Origin: G001797105 sp964528155
GTDB lineage: Bacteria; Chloroflexota; Anaerolineae; Anaerolineales; E44-bin32
NCBI GenBank assembly: GCA_964528155.1
Contig: CAZGRL010000190.1
Span: 1 to 6,095, forward strand
Reading direction: 5' to 3'
Length of the DNA stretch: 6,095 nt
Shown: piece after piece, positions 5,764-6,095 of the stretch
Numbering within the stretch: position 1 is the first letter of the stretch
How the letters are laid out: every line of letters starts with the position of its first letter
The notes under the pieces: generated by a model
What the model saw: only the letters and a program-made list of their open reading frames with translations
Told to the model about the DNA's origin: nothing
Database searches by the model: none
Position numbers and translations under genes: made by a program

Positions 5764-6095
5764 TCCGGGTGCACACTCGACATAGACGGGACGTGTATCG
5801 ATGCGGACCCGTTGTTTGTGCCGGGGGCGCTGCACGATTACTACTTGAGTCACACGGCGACGGGGCAGGCGGTCACGAGTCCGTGTGTGGATGCGGGGAG
5901 TGATACGGCGGCGAACCTGGGGCTCGACGCGCTGACGACGCGGCAGGACGGCAAGCCGGACGCCGGCATCGTCGACATGGGGTATCACGCGCTGACGCCG
6001 CCGTACGTGTATGCGATCACACGCGGCGGCGACGACGTCACGGTCTGGTGGAAGGCGCGCGTGGGCCTCCCCTACCTCGTCGAGTGGTCGGCGGA
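5764..6095 (+). pseudogene. C-terminal domain of gene 2 stranded behind the TAA, runs off window
   Basis: The gene 2 frame stays open for 110 codons after TAA and encodes SGCTLDIDGTCIDADPLFVP ... SPCVDAGSDTAANLGLDALTT ... VDMGYHAL ... YVYAITRGGDDVTVWWKARV ... YLVEWSA. It aligns without gaps to gene 1 bases 2746-3077 (offset 3018). By hand count 44 of 338 bases differ over 2740-3077 versus 5758-6095, about 87% identity. Most altered codons are synonymous. The only in-frame start candidates, such as GTG 5818, have no ribosome binding site, so separate translation is unlikely. Confidence 0.8.

Overview
The window is GC-rich bacterial DNA filled almost entirely by two tandem, same-strand, same-frame paralogous genes. 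Both encode large secreted repeat proteins. Each is built from right-handed parallel beta-helix domains (rungs of about 24-31 residues with an NC-T-I / G-N-S-A / GGGI-x-C pattern) joined by aspartate-rich, calcium-binding-type TSP3 linkers (DxDGDGxPDWW ... TDP ... DGxxDGxE), and they share one type of C-terminal domain. Signatures such as IxVDDDAPGDPGPGDP, IQAGIDAA, GKAITVxSxNG, RGFYFHSGE, NCIxWGN and YSDxQGG are, as I recall, typical of surface proteins in Planctomycetota (Phycisphaerae-like) and similar environmental lineages. The taxon is therefore an inference; no marker gene is present.

Layout. Positions 1-3333 hold the 3' part of gene 1, open at the left edge: end of one helix domain, TSP3 linker, full helix domain, TSP3 linker, last helix domain, C-terminal domain, then an odd basic tail. 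Positions 3334-3576 are intergenic. They show no clear terminator but contain a strong sigma70-type promoter (TTGACA, 17-base spacer, TATTCT with an upstream TGC) and a G-rich ribosome binding site. Positions 3577-5763 hold gene 2: signal peptide, helix domain, TSP3 linker, second helix domain, then an in-frame TAA. Beyond that TAA the same frame stays open to the window end (5764-6095) and encodes the C-terminal domain seen intact in gene 1. Gene 2 is therefore interrupted by a single nonsense codon.

Both proteins probably act outside the cytoplasm as calcium-stabilised surface or matrix proteins. No catalytic motif is visible and no partner genes lie in the window. The main points of interest are the nonsense codon with a still-conserved frame after it, a likely stop loss at the end of gene 1, module mosaicism between the paralogues, paired cysteine columns in the helices, and a G7 run inside the gene 2 ribosome binding site. 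I see no RNA genes, CRISPR arrays, insertion sequences or attachment sites.
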